DNA of 64,000 nt, from NCBI GenBank assembly GCA_028641055.1, contig CM054061.1, positions 34,095,877 to 34,159,876 on the forward strand. The letters are read 5' to 3'. Positions 34,510 to 46,926 of this stretch are shown piece by piece. The position numbers and the translations under genes are program-made. This stretch comes from Alopecurus myosuroides (lineage: Eukaryota; Streptophyta; Magnoliopsida; Poales; Poaceae). Numbering within the stretch: the stretch's first letter is position 1; each line of letters starts with the position of its first letter. The notes beneath the pieces were generated by a model that was not told where the DNA came from, made no database searches, and saw nothing but the letters and a program-made list of their open reading frames with translations.

Positions 34510-34536
34510 CGTGCGTTGCACGTGCACACTTACTAG
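34510..34536 (+). mobile_element. Helitron 3' terminus (second)
   Basis: Stem CGTGC-GTT-GCACG (34510-34522), ten bases, then CTAG (34533-34536) followed by T. The Helitron body probably runs left, interrupted by the LTR element, CACTA-1 and perhaps the small LTR element. Its 5' end was not located. Confidence 0.6.
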
Positions 34537-34575
34537 TATTCGTAATTTGACTACTTGGTCAGAGTACATGTCGCA

Positions 34576-35994
34576 TCTATCTTTACTATTAAGGTTACAG
34601 TGGCGGTGAGGCGGTGTCACACATCTAAAAAATTACGGGACAAATGCCACTCCATTTCTCTCTCCTCGTAAACATGCATGCATGCACTAACAAACAATAT
34701 CCACTCCAGTTCTCTCTCCTCATATACACACGAAACTAACTAACACACCGCATGCATGCACTAACAAACAATATGCACCTCAACTAACCCAATTATCCAT
34801 CCAATTTTTAGTACTACTATTAAGGGATTATCCACGAAAATTAAGCAAGTATCCATTGCTAGCGTGACTTTGCCCGATCGATTGTGATCGTTTGGTTTGG
34901 GTCGGTCCAGTAAATATCCATTAAAGCGCACGCGAGTATAATATGGTAAACTCACGATATAAAGCACACGACTATCGCTAAAAAGAACCGCTGCGTTAGT
35001 CCATCCTCTACCTTCAGTGTCTAGCGGACGGGGCGTGAGCGGCGCTGCGTCCTTGCTAACTAGGTCCGGGTCGAGCAGGCTGTGGTACTCCATATCCTAT
35101 CCGATTCGCGCTCCACCGCTTGCTCACTATCTCCACCCGCTAGCAGCAAGAGAAAGGCAACGAACAACACGCCACTCACACATACCCAGCCGACTCATGT
35201 GTTGATACTTGCCTACGTGTTCCAACCTATCTAGGTGATGAAGTGAGTACGACGCTAGCGGTTGTTTACCGTATACCTGCATGAATGAGAGCGAAGCCAT
35301 GGCAATTAACGAGAAGCTTATTTATATGTCGGCCGGTCGTGGGCCGGTTTCCCGTTAGTTGGTCGTCGAGCACGCCGCAGCCTCGCCAACTCCATCCATG
35401 TCGCCACGCCACGTGTAGTCCAAGTGGTGTAAATGTGTTGTTGTCCAAGGGTCGAAACCACCTCTCGCCTCGCTGGGGCATCACCCACTCGAAGTCGGGT
35501 AGGTACCCATAGGACCCCATAGGGAGCGGGTGACGTCCCCCACCCCATGTGCGTGGGTATCCCGACGGCTCTTAGCGCACCATCGGTCGGAGTTCTCACT
35601 GGGGTCATTGTTCGTTCTCGAGCCCTTCGGCCACATCACTATTTCAACGACCGTCTCGTAGTGCCCCTCGCCACATCTTGTAAGTAAGGTGTTGCCCTTC
35701 AGACCACAACAAGATACCCGGGACAACACTAACCATCCCGGCACTACCAACGGCACCATCAGACCATCCCGACACTCGACATAAGGCTATCAGCTAGCTT
35801 CTACTTCGACACCAGCACCGACTGTCATCAAGCAACAACCGACTCCTTTAAGCACACCTCGACAAGGACCCGACTACGTCACCCTGCTCGCAACTTTTCG
35901 GGAGTGTGACACGACCACGACAACCTAGGCATACGACAAAACATATTAATGGAATTTTCGTTTATTCCGTAGCAAAGCACGGGTATTGTGCTAT
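34576..35994 (+). mobile_element. Possible small Helitron
   Basis: A/TCTATCTTTACTATTAAGG at 34575 onward has the form of a Helitron 5' end. At 35967-35994 CCGT...ACGG is followed by CTAT, a degraded version of the usual 3' end. The interior has no gene, only short repeats of GCATGCACTAACAAACAATA near 34670-34775. The CTAT end makes this tentative. Confidence 0.35.
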
Positions 35995-36786
35995 GGTAAG
36001 TAATATTGCTGATTGCTTTGCCGAGAGGGAAAAGATCCCTCCGAATAGTGTGTGCATTCTTAAACCGGAGTATATCTCATATTATAAGGCATATTACCAT
36101 ATTTTGGGTTCCGGAGTATATGTATATCATGCATCTTACCATAAAAATCCCTCCAAATAGAAGCGATCTCTTAATATTATAACATGCATTTTGGGTTCTG
36201 CATGCAGTATATATCATTACTTTCCTGGTTTAGGGTGCTATAATATTGGTGGTACGGCTACTTGGGGCAGACGTCAATTCACGATTCGTATCTGCATGGT
36301 AACTACCCTGCCAGATTCTAGTTAAGTACCTGCTGATTGCGTCCCCTGAAGGAAAAAAAAGTCCCGCTAATAGTGTGCATTTCTAACCACGAGGATCTCC
36401 CATAATTGTTCAAATCTGCAAATCGTGTCGCAATCTTCTCTCCTATCTTCTCTTCTCTTCTCTCCTATCTAAAAGAAAAGTTTTGTCCCTTCAACCGTCG
36501 AGGATAGCATCCTGTCGTCAAGCCTTTCCACCCATCCTTGGTCCATCGCTACCTGCCTCCACCACGTATCCTAATTATTATTCCATATAATCATCTCCTC
36601 TAATTATTACTCCATAATTACCTCCATATCTCTATCTGTACCTGTCATACGTGAGGCGAAACTCTTCATGCGACTTCCTCTCCTCGCGAAAAGATCCAAT
36701 CACGTCTTTGCCCCCCCAAAATCGGAATCCGTGTATTAATTGCCGTTTATTTTGCATGCCAAACAATCCCCCTTTTTAGGCCGTTC
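35995..36786. other. Spacer, no gene seen
   Basis: AT-rich, with TCTTCTCTCC repeats near 36430-36470 and a TCTCCTATCTAAAAG motif that only weakly resembles a Helitron start. Ends at the left end of the split MITE. Confidence 0.4.
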
Positions 36787-36999
36787 GACTAGTCATAGTG
36801 GGGAGTATCATAAACAAGTATCATGCACATGATACTAGTATATGATACTATCTCTATAATGCATAGTATCTTACAGTAGTATCATAACATCATTCTATTT
36901 ATTATTTTGTAGAATCTCAATGCAAATATGTGTACAAGATTTACATGCAAATAAGTTTTCTTGTTGGACGCTGCTATTTCGAGGTCGGCCTCGTTTAGC

Positions 37000-38566
37000 C
37001 CAAAGCCGAGGTCGCTCCAAAAAAGGAAAGCGCGTTTATTCCGAACGCACCAAAAAAGGAAAGCGGCATCCCGCGCACGCGAAGGTAACTAATTGGACGG
37101 GAACCACGCGCGGATGTAAAAAGGAGAAAGCTACAGGTCCCCACAAATGCCCAACCCTCCTCCCCTACTTTTCACCAACTCCATCATCCCCGTCTCCCTC
37201 CTTTGCCTTCTTTCTTCTCCAGCAAGAAGATCCCTGTCCATCATCTCCATTATCAAAACAAAAAGAACCTGAAGCTTTTTTACATCCACAGATTTACATC
37301 CACAAATTTCTGCAACAAAAAGCAAAAGTATCCAGCGATCTACACGCCGCTGCCGTTCTCCTCCAACATGTAGAAACCAAACAAGACAGCTACATCATCC
37401 TTCTCCTTCTCCTCACGGTGAAACTCCAGGTACTACCAAAACTAGCAAACTTCTTGACCCCTTCTCCTTCACAGGCTTCATCATCCTTCCTGTTGCCCTC
37501 TTGTTTGCAACATGGATCTATCAACTTTGTGAACAAAAACAAACATGGAATTGTTGTCAGATCTGGAAAACCTCATGGAAAATCAAGTAGCCATGTAGAT
37601 GTAAATGAAAAAGTGTTTGAAACTGCTTGTCTGATGTTGATAGTATGGTCAGTTTTAACAGGTAATAGTGTTCTTGAAATAAAACATGAATAATCAAAAG
37701 TAGCCATCAGATTCGACAGTTATGTTCATGTGGTTACAGAAAAAAATGTGATGTAGAAGAACAAATGTATTGATTGCCATGTACAAAATGCTACAAGTTG
37801 TGATGTAAAAAACAAATTAATATCTCATTTCCGTCAGTTATGTTCATGTGGTTACAGAAAAAAGATGTGATGTAGAAGAACAAATGTATTGATTGCCATG
37901 TAAAAATTCTACAAGTTGTGATGTAAAAAACAAATTAATATCTCATCCATGAAGATTCTGACACCTAGGCTTTTGATATGTAGATTTTAGACATGAAAAA
38001 TCAAGTATCCATCAGTTTTGCCATTTCTGTTCATGTTGTTCTAGAAAGAAGGCTGTGATATAAAATCAGGTTATGTGGAATTAAAGTACAGTTTTGTATG
38101 TAAAAAACAAATGAAAGATCAAATGATAGATGTTGACACCTAGTCTTTTTGTATGTAGAATTTTGTGGTTGCAGAAAAGAAAGGCAGAAAGGTGTGATGT
38201 GAAAGAACACTAGGGATCTTCAGTTATGCCATGAGAAAAATGCAAACAAACTGTGATGTAAAATAACAAACTAATCTATCATTCATGAAAATTTGGACAC
38301 CTAGTCTGTTGACATGTAGAATTTTGAAATGTAAAAAATGTAGCATACTCTACATTATGTGGATTCTGACAGTTTTCTATGGTCTTCCACTATTGACATG
38401 TGTTTCAGTAGAAAATGACATCTATTTTCTAGTCTGTTATGTTCATGGTTGTTAAGGAAAAAAATGGAATAAAAAAATATTATTACCTAGTCTGTATTAC
38501 TATAAAAAACGTAAGCTGAATTTTGCCAAATATGTGTACTTTGCAGTTGTAAAAAGCAGGGGAAAG
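37000..38566 (+). other. MULE left arm: leader/intron of the transposase gene
   Basis: 37000-37430 is CT-rich leader-like sequence. An open frame (36920-37693) shows no motif. 37700-38530 is AT-rich and filled with variants of GTGATGTAAAA and ATGTAGAATTTTG, ending in TTTGCAG just before the transposase ORF, a plausible splice acceptor. Confidence 0.45.
37717..37950 (+). repeat. Two tandem copies of a 118-bp unit in the MULE
   Basis: The unit beginning CAGTTATGTTCATGTGGTTA occurs at 37717 and again at 37835, with only a few differences. Each contains ATTGCCATGTA, also found near the right end of the MULE. Confidence 0.8.
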
Positions 38567-41110
38567 ATGGATTGGTTTGGTCAGATTGATCTGAATAAGC
38601 CGCTTCAGGCTGAAGATGAGCAAGATTTTCAGAATATTGCTGCTTCTTCGAGCCACGATGTAGAAATGGGTGGTTATTCAGGTGGCCATCCTTCTGGGGC
38701 TTCTACCGGTGTTGGTGCAGATATAGGACCAAGCGCAAGTGGGCGTGAATACACTGCTCCTTCTACAAGTGGTGGTGAAAACGGTGGTCCTTCGACAAGT
38801 GTTGATCCATGTGTTGGTGTTGCCGCTACCGGTGTGACTCTATCTACGGATGACAGTGGCAGTGATGGGGAACTTCAGTCAACACCTGAGGGGTTTACTC
38901 CGAAAACTCCATATATTGGGATGAAGTTTGAATCAGAAGAAGCTGCTCAAATGCACTACAATAAGTATGCAAAACACATTGGGTTTTCGGTCAAAATCTT
39001 TTCTTCCAGGAGATCAGCAGTTGATGGCGAGAGAGATAAAGTTGTGTTAGTTTGCAACAAGGCTGGCAAACCTGCTGAAGGAGAGAAGAGTCCAGTTAAA
39101 GAGAGAAGTCGTACTTTCACAAAGCTGACTGAATGTAAAGCTAGAATCCGTGTCAAACGAGTTGGAGCGAAATGGATAGTTACTCAATTTGTTGAGGAGC
39201 ACACTCATGAACTAATCAAGAAGTTTGCCTTGAAGAAATATCTGAGGTCACACAAGAAGATCCCTAAGGAAGAGCGGAGATTTATTAACTTGCTACATGA
39301 TGTCAACCTCAGTTCTGGCCGGATACTTCAGATAATGGGAGAGCTTTATGGAAGCATAAAAAATGTTCCATATGACAGTAAAGCAATTAGTAATTAAATT
39401 GCTAAAACTGATGACGAGGATAGGTTCAAGGATGTCCCTCAGCTCTTGGATTACTTTGAGGAACTGAAAAAGGAAGATCCCAATTTCTACTACAAATTCA
39501 AGCTTGATGCTCTTAGTAGGGTTGAGATGATTTTCTGGGTTGATGGTTCAGCAAGGGAGGTGTACAAGTTATACCACGATTGCATATCATTTGATACCAC
39601 CTACATGACAAACATGTACAACATGCCATGTGCGCCATTTATTGGTATTAATCGGTATGGCCAATCCATTCAACTTGGTTGTGGGTTTGTTAGGAATGAG
39701 AAAATAGGCAATTTTGTTTGGTTGTTCCAACAGTTTCTGATAGCTATGGATGGTGTGGAACCACTTAATATCATTACTGACCAAGACGATGCCATGAGAA
39801 CAGCAATCCTAATAGTTTTCGTGAACACTATCCACAGAAACTGTAGATGGCATATAATGCAAAAGGTACAAGAGAAGGCTGGTCCAACAATAGCCCAGAA
39901 TGAGCAGCTCCGTTTGGATTTCAATGACATTATTGACTACAGTCTGTCCAGGGAAGAATTTGAAATAAATTGGGCTGAATTGGTCCAAAAACATGCACTA
40001 TCTGGCAACAAGGTTTTCGAAGATGTTTATGATTTGAGAGAGGTTTTTGTTCCAGCCTATTTCAGAGACAGGTTTTTCCCATTCCTTCAGACTACAGCCA
40101 GAAGTGAAGGATTCAATGCCGTTTTAAAAAAATATGTGAACCCATTTGACAGCCTTCTTCGCTTCTTCAAACAATACATGAAACTTCAGGAAAAAATTGA
40201 TGTTGCTGAAGATGGTCATGAGTTTGTAGGTGAGGATAGGACTATTAAGGCCTGGTCCGATTATCCTATGGAGGATCAGATTCTTCAGACATACACTCTA
40301 CCGATCTATCGCAGGTTTCAGGTTGAGCTGCGCAAAATTACATCGTACAACATTCGTGAAGTGAATGTTGGTGTTTTCGAGGTGTTTCCAATTCAAGGTT
40401 CTGTTTGGTTATATGGCAGAAGGCCCTACATGGTTGCTGTGGATTATCAAAGAGATATTTATGACTGTCAGTGCAACAAAATCAGCAGGGATGGGATTTT
40501 ATGTTGTCATGTGATGAAAGTCATGTCCCATATTGGTGCTGTCAAGTACATCCCAGAGCACTACATACTTCGTAGATGGTGCATTCCACCCCCTGATATA
40601 GTTGCACCCCAATCTGAACCGCAACAAGTTCCTAAGGGTAAGAAATTGTCTAGAAAAGATATGAGGATGCTGAGGTACGGAAATCTGTGCACAGATTTTT
40701 CCCATCTTGCTCTCGACGCTGCAGTTTCAGAGAAAACAGAAGAGGTTGCTCGGAAGCACATGCTTAATTTGCGGAACGAGTTGGCTGATATGAAGAAAGC
40801 TGCTGCCGCTGCAGCGAAAAGGAAGAAGGAAAAAGATGCAGCTAGTTCGAATCCAGCAACAAATGTGCATGGTAGTGCGTCTGTGCCTGATAATCCGTCA
40901 CTAGATGACAATGTCCTGGCTCAAAATCCACCTTACACTAGTGGTAGAGGCAGACCAAGTCAGAAGCGCAAGAAAGGTGGCTTACAGCTGCAACAGCCCC
41001 GGCCAACAATGTGCAGTATTTGCAAAGAGACAGACCATGATGCCAGGTCTTGTCCAGTCAGGTTGGCTAATCCAGAGAGGTTTCCGTTGTTGGCGTCTTT
41101 ATTTCAATGA
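38567..41110 (+). pseudogene. FAR1-type Mutator transposase, one in-frame stop
   Basis: This transposase (847 codons) recognises the MULE ends and catalyses transposition. From ATG 38567 (MDWFGQIDLNKPLQ): Ser/Gly-rich N-terminus; FAR1 DNA-binding domain at about 38920-39225 (MKFESEEAAQMHYNKYA, TECKARIRV, HTHEL); MULE domain at about 39580-40110 with the likely DDE residues in SFDTTY, IITDQDDAM and ARSEGF; SWIM zinc finger at about 40455-40520 (DCQC...CCHV); C-terminal zinc knuckle at about 41005-41060 (CSICKETDHDARSC). TAA at 39395-39397 interrupts the frame at codon 277; otherwise it is open with no frameshift. The related Arabidopsis proteins FAR1/FHY3 are domesticated transcription factors, but the location inside a transposon argues that this is a true transposase. 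Confidence 0.88.
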
Positions 41111-41453
41111 AAATCTAGAGAGTAATCATTTGATGTAATAAACTAGTTGTCTTGATTTTTCTTTTTTTTGAACAATATTCGAAGTAATAAAAAAGCAAAG
41201 ACGATGTTTGTTATGTTGAAGAATATTTCTGTTGTGCTTTTTCTACACTTTAATTATCCTTTTCCTGTTTTAAGATGTCAATTGATACAATACGAACTAG
41301 CTAGTATCATTGATGTGTTGAGCCATCAGATGTTACACTTTTATGACACATATATATTCAGAATTGACATTCATGAAAAAAGGGTAGCATCTTAATAAAT
41401 AAGAAATGAAAACCCTATTAAAATTGACATGCTATGCAGCTAGATGAATTTAC

Positions 41454-44400
41454 CTATACTATTAACTGCCAATGTGCCTTGTTCTCGTAGAACCGGATCC
41501 ACTTGTCATTGTAAAGCTTCCTTATATTTGGTAGATCGTCTTGATCATACCATGTCAGCCTCCTTCCAGTCCATCCTTCGAGGTTTTTAAGCATGAAGAA
41601 CCCGCAGTCATATCTGGCGCGCATGTAAAAAAGTTATCAATGAAGAAGAACAAAAAATGTTATGCATAGATTTTGAATGTGTCTGATTGTAAACATCGAA
41701 TAACTTACCCATTAGTCTGTTGCGGGCAAGGAATAACTTCTATTGGGTAGTTTGATATTACCACGCTAGAAGCACTATACCCTTTTGCCCACATTTTTTT
41801 AATTGATGCGATCAGAAGGTGACACGCGTCCATGTTGACTGGTTCTCCATTTTTGTTAGTAATTGAATCCATGATCTCGAACCTCCTAGCCTTGATGTTT
41901 AGGTTAACAAGGAAGTAATGCCCGGATTGTAGCGTTGGAAAACACAGCTTCAATGATTTACATGTAAAAAGGAAAAAAAAGAAGACAAAACAGAATTAAA
42001 TCTCTGGATGTAATTAGTGATAAAAGGAAAGAAAACTGAGAAATAAACAAACTCACGAGTTCCTTGTGGTCTAGCCTGTTATTTACATCAAATGCAAAAC
42101 TGGTCTTTACTTCCTTCAAGACGAAGCGACAATCGATCAAGTAAGTCTGAGCCATTGATATGGTACATGTAGTAACAAAAGGGGAAAAAGTTAAATGAAA
42201 AAAGTGATAATAAAATCTATAACAAGGGAGCTATCTAAGGTGTATAAAAAAGAATAGGAAGAGAGCTCACAGCCATGCGAAGAGGATAGATTTTCTTTTT
42301 AGGATTATTGTTCTCTCTGTTTATCACATGAATTCCAATCTCGCATACTAAATTGACAAGCCTGTTGCCGGGTGAAACTGAATCAGCAAGGTCCTTTAGA
42401 TGGACAAAGAAAGATCCAATATCAATTACTTTCTCATCTTTAGTTTCTGAAGTTGATTTGCTGGTATGATTACACACCAAACTGTACAGCTCGTTGACAG
42501 GCTTGGAGACAGCAAATGACTTCTTTGTGCTGTAGTCTATGTATGGTGATCTATGGACCTTGGCATTCCTTAACACCCTTTTTTGATATTCATTAGCAAC
42601 AGGAGTTATGCTTGCACCTGGTTCCCCTGGTGTTGATGTTGTCTGAACTTTGTCGCCGATTTTTTTTTGCAGTTTCATCTTGAACTGACTGAGCCTTGAT
42701 CTCTGAGTTCACATTCCCTTCTATGTCCTTTTGAGTTTCAAAACCTAAATCAAAAGAAGGTGCATCCGGCGCATTGGCCACACGTTGCATCTTATCTGAT
42801 TCAGTGCTGTCGAACATCAATTTTCTATTCATTGAATCAATGGTAGCGGACCTCGGTACAGTTGGTGTTGTTGCTTTTGGTGCTGAAGTATTCATTTGCA
42901 CTTGTTCTGTAGCATTCCTCAATTTTGCTGCTGAAGATCTTGTTAATCTTTGTGGTGTATCCACGATGTTCTTGCTAGGGGTCTCTGTTTTCTTCTTGGA
43001 TTTTGCACTAAGTGGGCTATCATTCCTTGACATGTCTTTTATCAAGTTTGCATTCTGTTCTTCGCGGACAGCTGACCGTGTTCTATATGTACTCGGAGAA
43101 GGCAAAGTTTTAGCTGGGCTCTCTGCTTTTTTTTGAATGTGGACATCAGAAGTGGTGGTGCCCCTCCCTGCAGGTATGTAGTTTGTTATCATATTGGCCG
43201 CCATCTTGTCCAACTCTTCCCTTGGCAACACTTGAATCATGCTTTGGAGACCATCTGTTAATTCTTCTAGCATTGCCGTGCTTGAATGTAATAATTCACT
43301 TCTTTGTGCTCTGGCAAGTCCAATGTCAAGAATCCTAGGGGGTTCCAGCTCGATAAAATTTGGTGGCAATGTATCTTCGCAAGCATGTTCTGTTCGGACA
43401 AAATCAAGGAGGCTTCTGAAAGTATTTCCATCCATTTGTGCAGTCCTCTCATCAGTTTGTTCTTTTATATTGGCTATTTCACTCAATACAGTTGATTCAT
43501 GTGCTTTGCTTGTTTTGACATCCAAGTCTAGTGTGCTATCTGGGATCTTTGCAATATTTGATGAGGAATCTTGCACTTGATCAACTCTTGTCATGGCTTC
43601 ATCACTGACACTGTCGACGCCTTTGATGCCTGTGGTGCTGTCTGCTGCAACTGGTTCATGCACTGTTCTGAGTGGGTTTATGTGCTCTAGTATAATAAAA
43701 TCATCAGCTCTCTCTGTTTCTGGAGCCTTCTCACCAGCTGCAATGTGATCCGCACAAACATAACCGTCGTCAGAACTTTCAGCAGACTCGCAATCAAAAT
43801 CTGGTATAGGAACCTCTTGAACAATCTCCTTCCTCTTGCGTCTTTTGATTGACTGCTTCTTCCTCTTGCTTTTTCTTTTCTTCTGTCTAGGTATGTGGGA
43901 GAGCTTGGTAATAAGGTTTTTCAACCCCATTTCGAACCCATGGCAGGCCTCACTAATTGTTTCTCTGTAAGTTACTATATCCTGTTGCAAATAAGAACAA
44001 TTATAAAATTTTTTGTTACATACAAGAAAAACAACTATATCCTGGATTTCAATACAAGTAGACATGTAAAATAGAGAAACATAGATATGAGAAGAAAAAA
44101 GATGGATTGTTTCTATTTATTATTACATACCTGTGGCGAACAGTCAGGAGGTATATTCATGTGCAGAAATCTGTTTATGACATCAGGATCTGAAAAAAGA
44201 ACAGTTTCGCCATGGATATCTTGTTCATTTCCACAAGGAGGTGTTTCTGGATGATTAACATCAGGTGGAGGCACATCACGTGGCGGCACATCTTCAGAAT
44301 TGGTTTGAACAAATTCGTCGCTTTGAGGCATGTCACATCTGAATTCAGCTTTCAGCTGAGTAAAAAGATAAAGATGTCCAAATCATAAATATTCATGCAT

Positions 44401-45940
44401 CCAATGAGTCCTTGATGTAAATATATATTATGAACATTTTAAAAACATTGAGGAAAAACAGAATGTAAAAATGAGGTGAAGTACATATGCTAAAAGGTAA
44501 AGAAAATCCCCTATGTGGTGTTTGGAGAAATGTCAGGGAGACTATAGTTCCAATGAAATTCCATTTTTAAAACTAAACAGTCTATACATTTTTTACGTTG
44601 TTGGTGATTGTTGATTTTATCATTGAAAAATCAAATTGGCATGTCCTTTTAAAAACCCATACCCATGTACATGTAAAAAATTACATCTGTTTATCTTCTT
44701 TTAGAGATATTTCTAGAATTAACATTTGAGCGCAGAAATTCATGAATAATGTTATTGAGCCAAACAGATTAAAAAGTTCAGAGAAATTACCGATGCTAAA
44801 CCAAATGTGCCATCACTCCTTTGATCTTTACTAATTGCTTCTCTAACCATCGCGTTTGTCCACACGCTTACTCGGGTGCCTTCATTGCTGATGTCCATAT
44901 CTTCAAGTTCGAGAGAATCAAGGTATTTGACCTGTGGAAGTAAGAAAGTGAGCATATTAGTCCCCCGGGTAGGAGATGAAAAGGAATGTATTACATAATC
45001 ACAAACTAGGCTTGTTACTGATATGGGTGCGGAATATAAAAAAGAGATAAAAGGAATTAGAATAGTACCATAAAGTAGAGCATGCATGATTTGAAAACAC
45101 CTTGTCCTGATTTTGATCTGGCTGCTTTCACTAACATTGATATCACAAACTTGCACATGTTGAGGCGATATGCTTGTTTTATGTCTACCATGGATGGGTA
45201 CAGCCTTGGACTCACAAATGTACATGTATTTGGAGCCAACACCGAACACAACGAATATGTGAGAAACAGCCTTAAATAGTTGTTATCTGCCTTGTTCATC
45301 AGAGTTAATTTCTGTTCAAGTGATGCAATGCTTGGATGTTTGTTGCTCCTGTTTCCCATCCTCTCATTCATGAACTTCACTGCCTCTGGGTCGATCTCAT
45401 ATCGCACATCCAAGTCCCCTCGGGGCACACCAATGACCTCAAAAACAGAAGATTCAGTTACTGGGATTTTACCACGACCTGGGAACACTAACTCGCATGT
45501 GTTTGGATTGAAGCACCTCATGAGATACTTGCAGAGGTCGGGCTGTAGCTTGGAACATTTGATACTGACAAGACCATTGTAGCCAGCTTGCTTTATCAGA
45601 TTCACTTGATCCTCTGTCATTTTAGGGTACAGTCTAGTAAGCTTCATTGGCGACGTACGTTGCAGCAACTGTGTTTTCTTTTCCTAAGGAAAAAAAAGCA
45701 GAGAGACAGATGTTAAAAAAAACTATATCATGGTGAGATTGAATTGTGAAATGGCATCAGTATAGGATGGAGAGATCAAAATCTTACTTGGACAACAATT
45801 TCCTGAGAAATAACATCTTCCTTGTGAATATGTAGAGCTGGCGAACTCTTTTTCTTGAGTGTAACCTTTCTCCGCAGTAAACTGAATTTTGATGATTTCT
45901 TCCCTGAACTGTGCCTTTTAGCACTGCTTGGCTTGGTCAT
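41454..45940 (-). pseudogene. Ulp1-like (C48) cysteine protease gene of the MULE, eight exons, one frameshift
   Basis: Exons: 45940-45788, 45683-45069, 44931-44791, 44355-44131, 43981-42271, 42146-42057, 41947-41709, 41613-41454; all introns GT...AG, phases consistent. About 1110 aa. N-terminus is basic (MTKPSSAKRHSSGKK). Exon 2 encodes a plant-mobile-domain-like segment (PGRGKIPVTESSVFEVIGVP). Exon 5 is long, with a Lys/Arg-rich patch (KKRKSKRKKQSIKRRKRK) that could be a nuclear signal, then a low-complexity linker. Exons 7-8 carry the C48 catalytic set: His in SGHYFLVNL, Asp in FEIMDS, Gln in CPQQTN and Cys in GYDCGFF. C48 enzymes cleave SUMO from proteins. The one lesion is a frameshift at a nine-A run (42660-42668), which could be a real mutation or a homopolymer error. 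Ulp1-bearing MULEs (Kaonashi in Arabidopsis) are known. Confidence 0.8.
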
Positions 45941-46926
45941 GTTTTAGCTGGGACAAATTTACACAAATGCAAAAAATCAACAGTGTAACTGAAATATGAT
46001 CGAAATCACTAATTTATGCCTTGCTGAAAATGACAGAGGAACAATATGAACAGTGAAATTTACACCAATAATTGCCATGTAAAAAACAAATTACATGGCA
46101 AAACAGCTAATCTATCCATCAGGAACAATATGAACAGTGAAAAACAAAAATAAATATGGACAAAACAAGAATAATGGATGATTCTCTGATGGATCCCTAA
46201 AAACAAAGGGGTGTGGACATCCTCTCCTCTCCCCCTGCTATTTTACATTGCAAAAAGTGAACATGACCAAGTTTGTGATTAGATAGTACATGCATATGAC
46301 AAAAGTTTACCCTGGCCAACCAAAATAATTGCCATGTAAATATCAAATTTTACATCCTCTCCTCTCCCCCCTGCTATCTAATTACAAGCATCAAATGGCT
46401 ACTGTATCCATCAAACAATAAACCAGAGAAAAAAGAGAAGACACAATTACGACTCAGATCTGGCGCGCTTAGCACGAAAACGACACAGTCGCCGACCGTC
46501 GTCGACAGCAGCAACCTCGTATTCCACGGGGACAGCAAGCCTGCTGGTGTCGAGCCCTGATAGCTCCCCGCCGGTGACGACAACGAGAGGAGAGCGGCCG
46601 CCTGCGCAGACAGCGACGCGACAAGGTCCGCCGTCGACGACGGCAACCTCGACGCCCGCAGGCACAGCAAGCCTGCCGGAGTTGAACCCACTGAGACCAC
46701 ACCGGTGACGAAAAAAAAAGGAGAGCCGCCGCTGGCGGAAATCGCGAGACGAACAACCAACGGGAATGGGGGAGAATCTGCGGCCTCTCTATTACCGGCG
46801 CAGCTCCCGAAATTTGAAACGCCGAACTCGCTACGCGTACCCGACCACAGGCTGCCTTGTGAACCCCTGCGCGCGACCGCTGTCGGAAGGCGGACAAACT
46901 AATGACAACGTTGAGACCGTCCGATT
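45941..46926. other. MULE right arm, promoter side of the Ulp1-like gene
   Basis: AT-rich 45941-46380 with TTGCCATGTAAA motifs at about 46072 and 46329, then GC-rich 46440-46920 with overlapping frames on both strands and no motif. Probably leader and promoter of the minus-strand gene plus the degenerate terminal repeat. Confidence 0.45.

Noticed and set aside
36920..37693. 257-codon plus-strand ORF at the MULE left end
   Set aside because: Starts inside the MITE half, low-complexity CT-rich content, no motif; treated as leader sequence.
38567..41110. Considered as a domesticated host FAR1/FHY3 transcription factor
   Set aside because: It lies within MULE borders, beside a transposon-type Ulp1-like gene, and has a premature stop.
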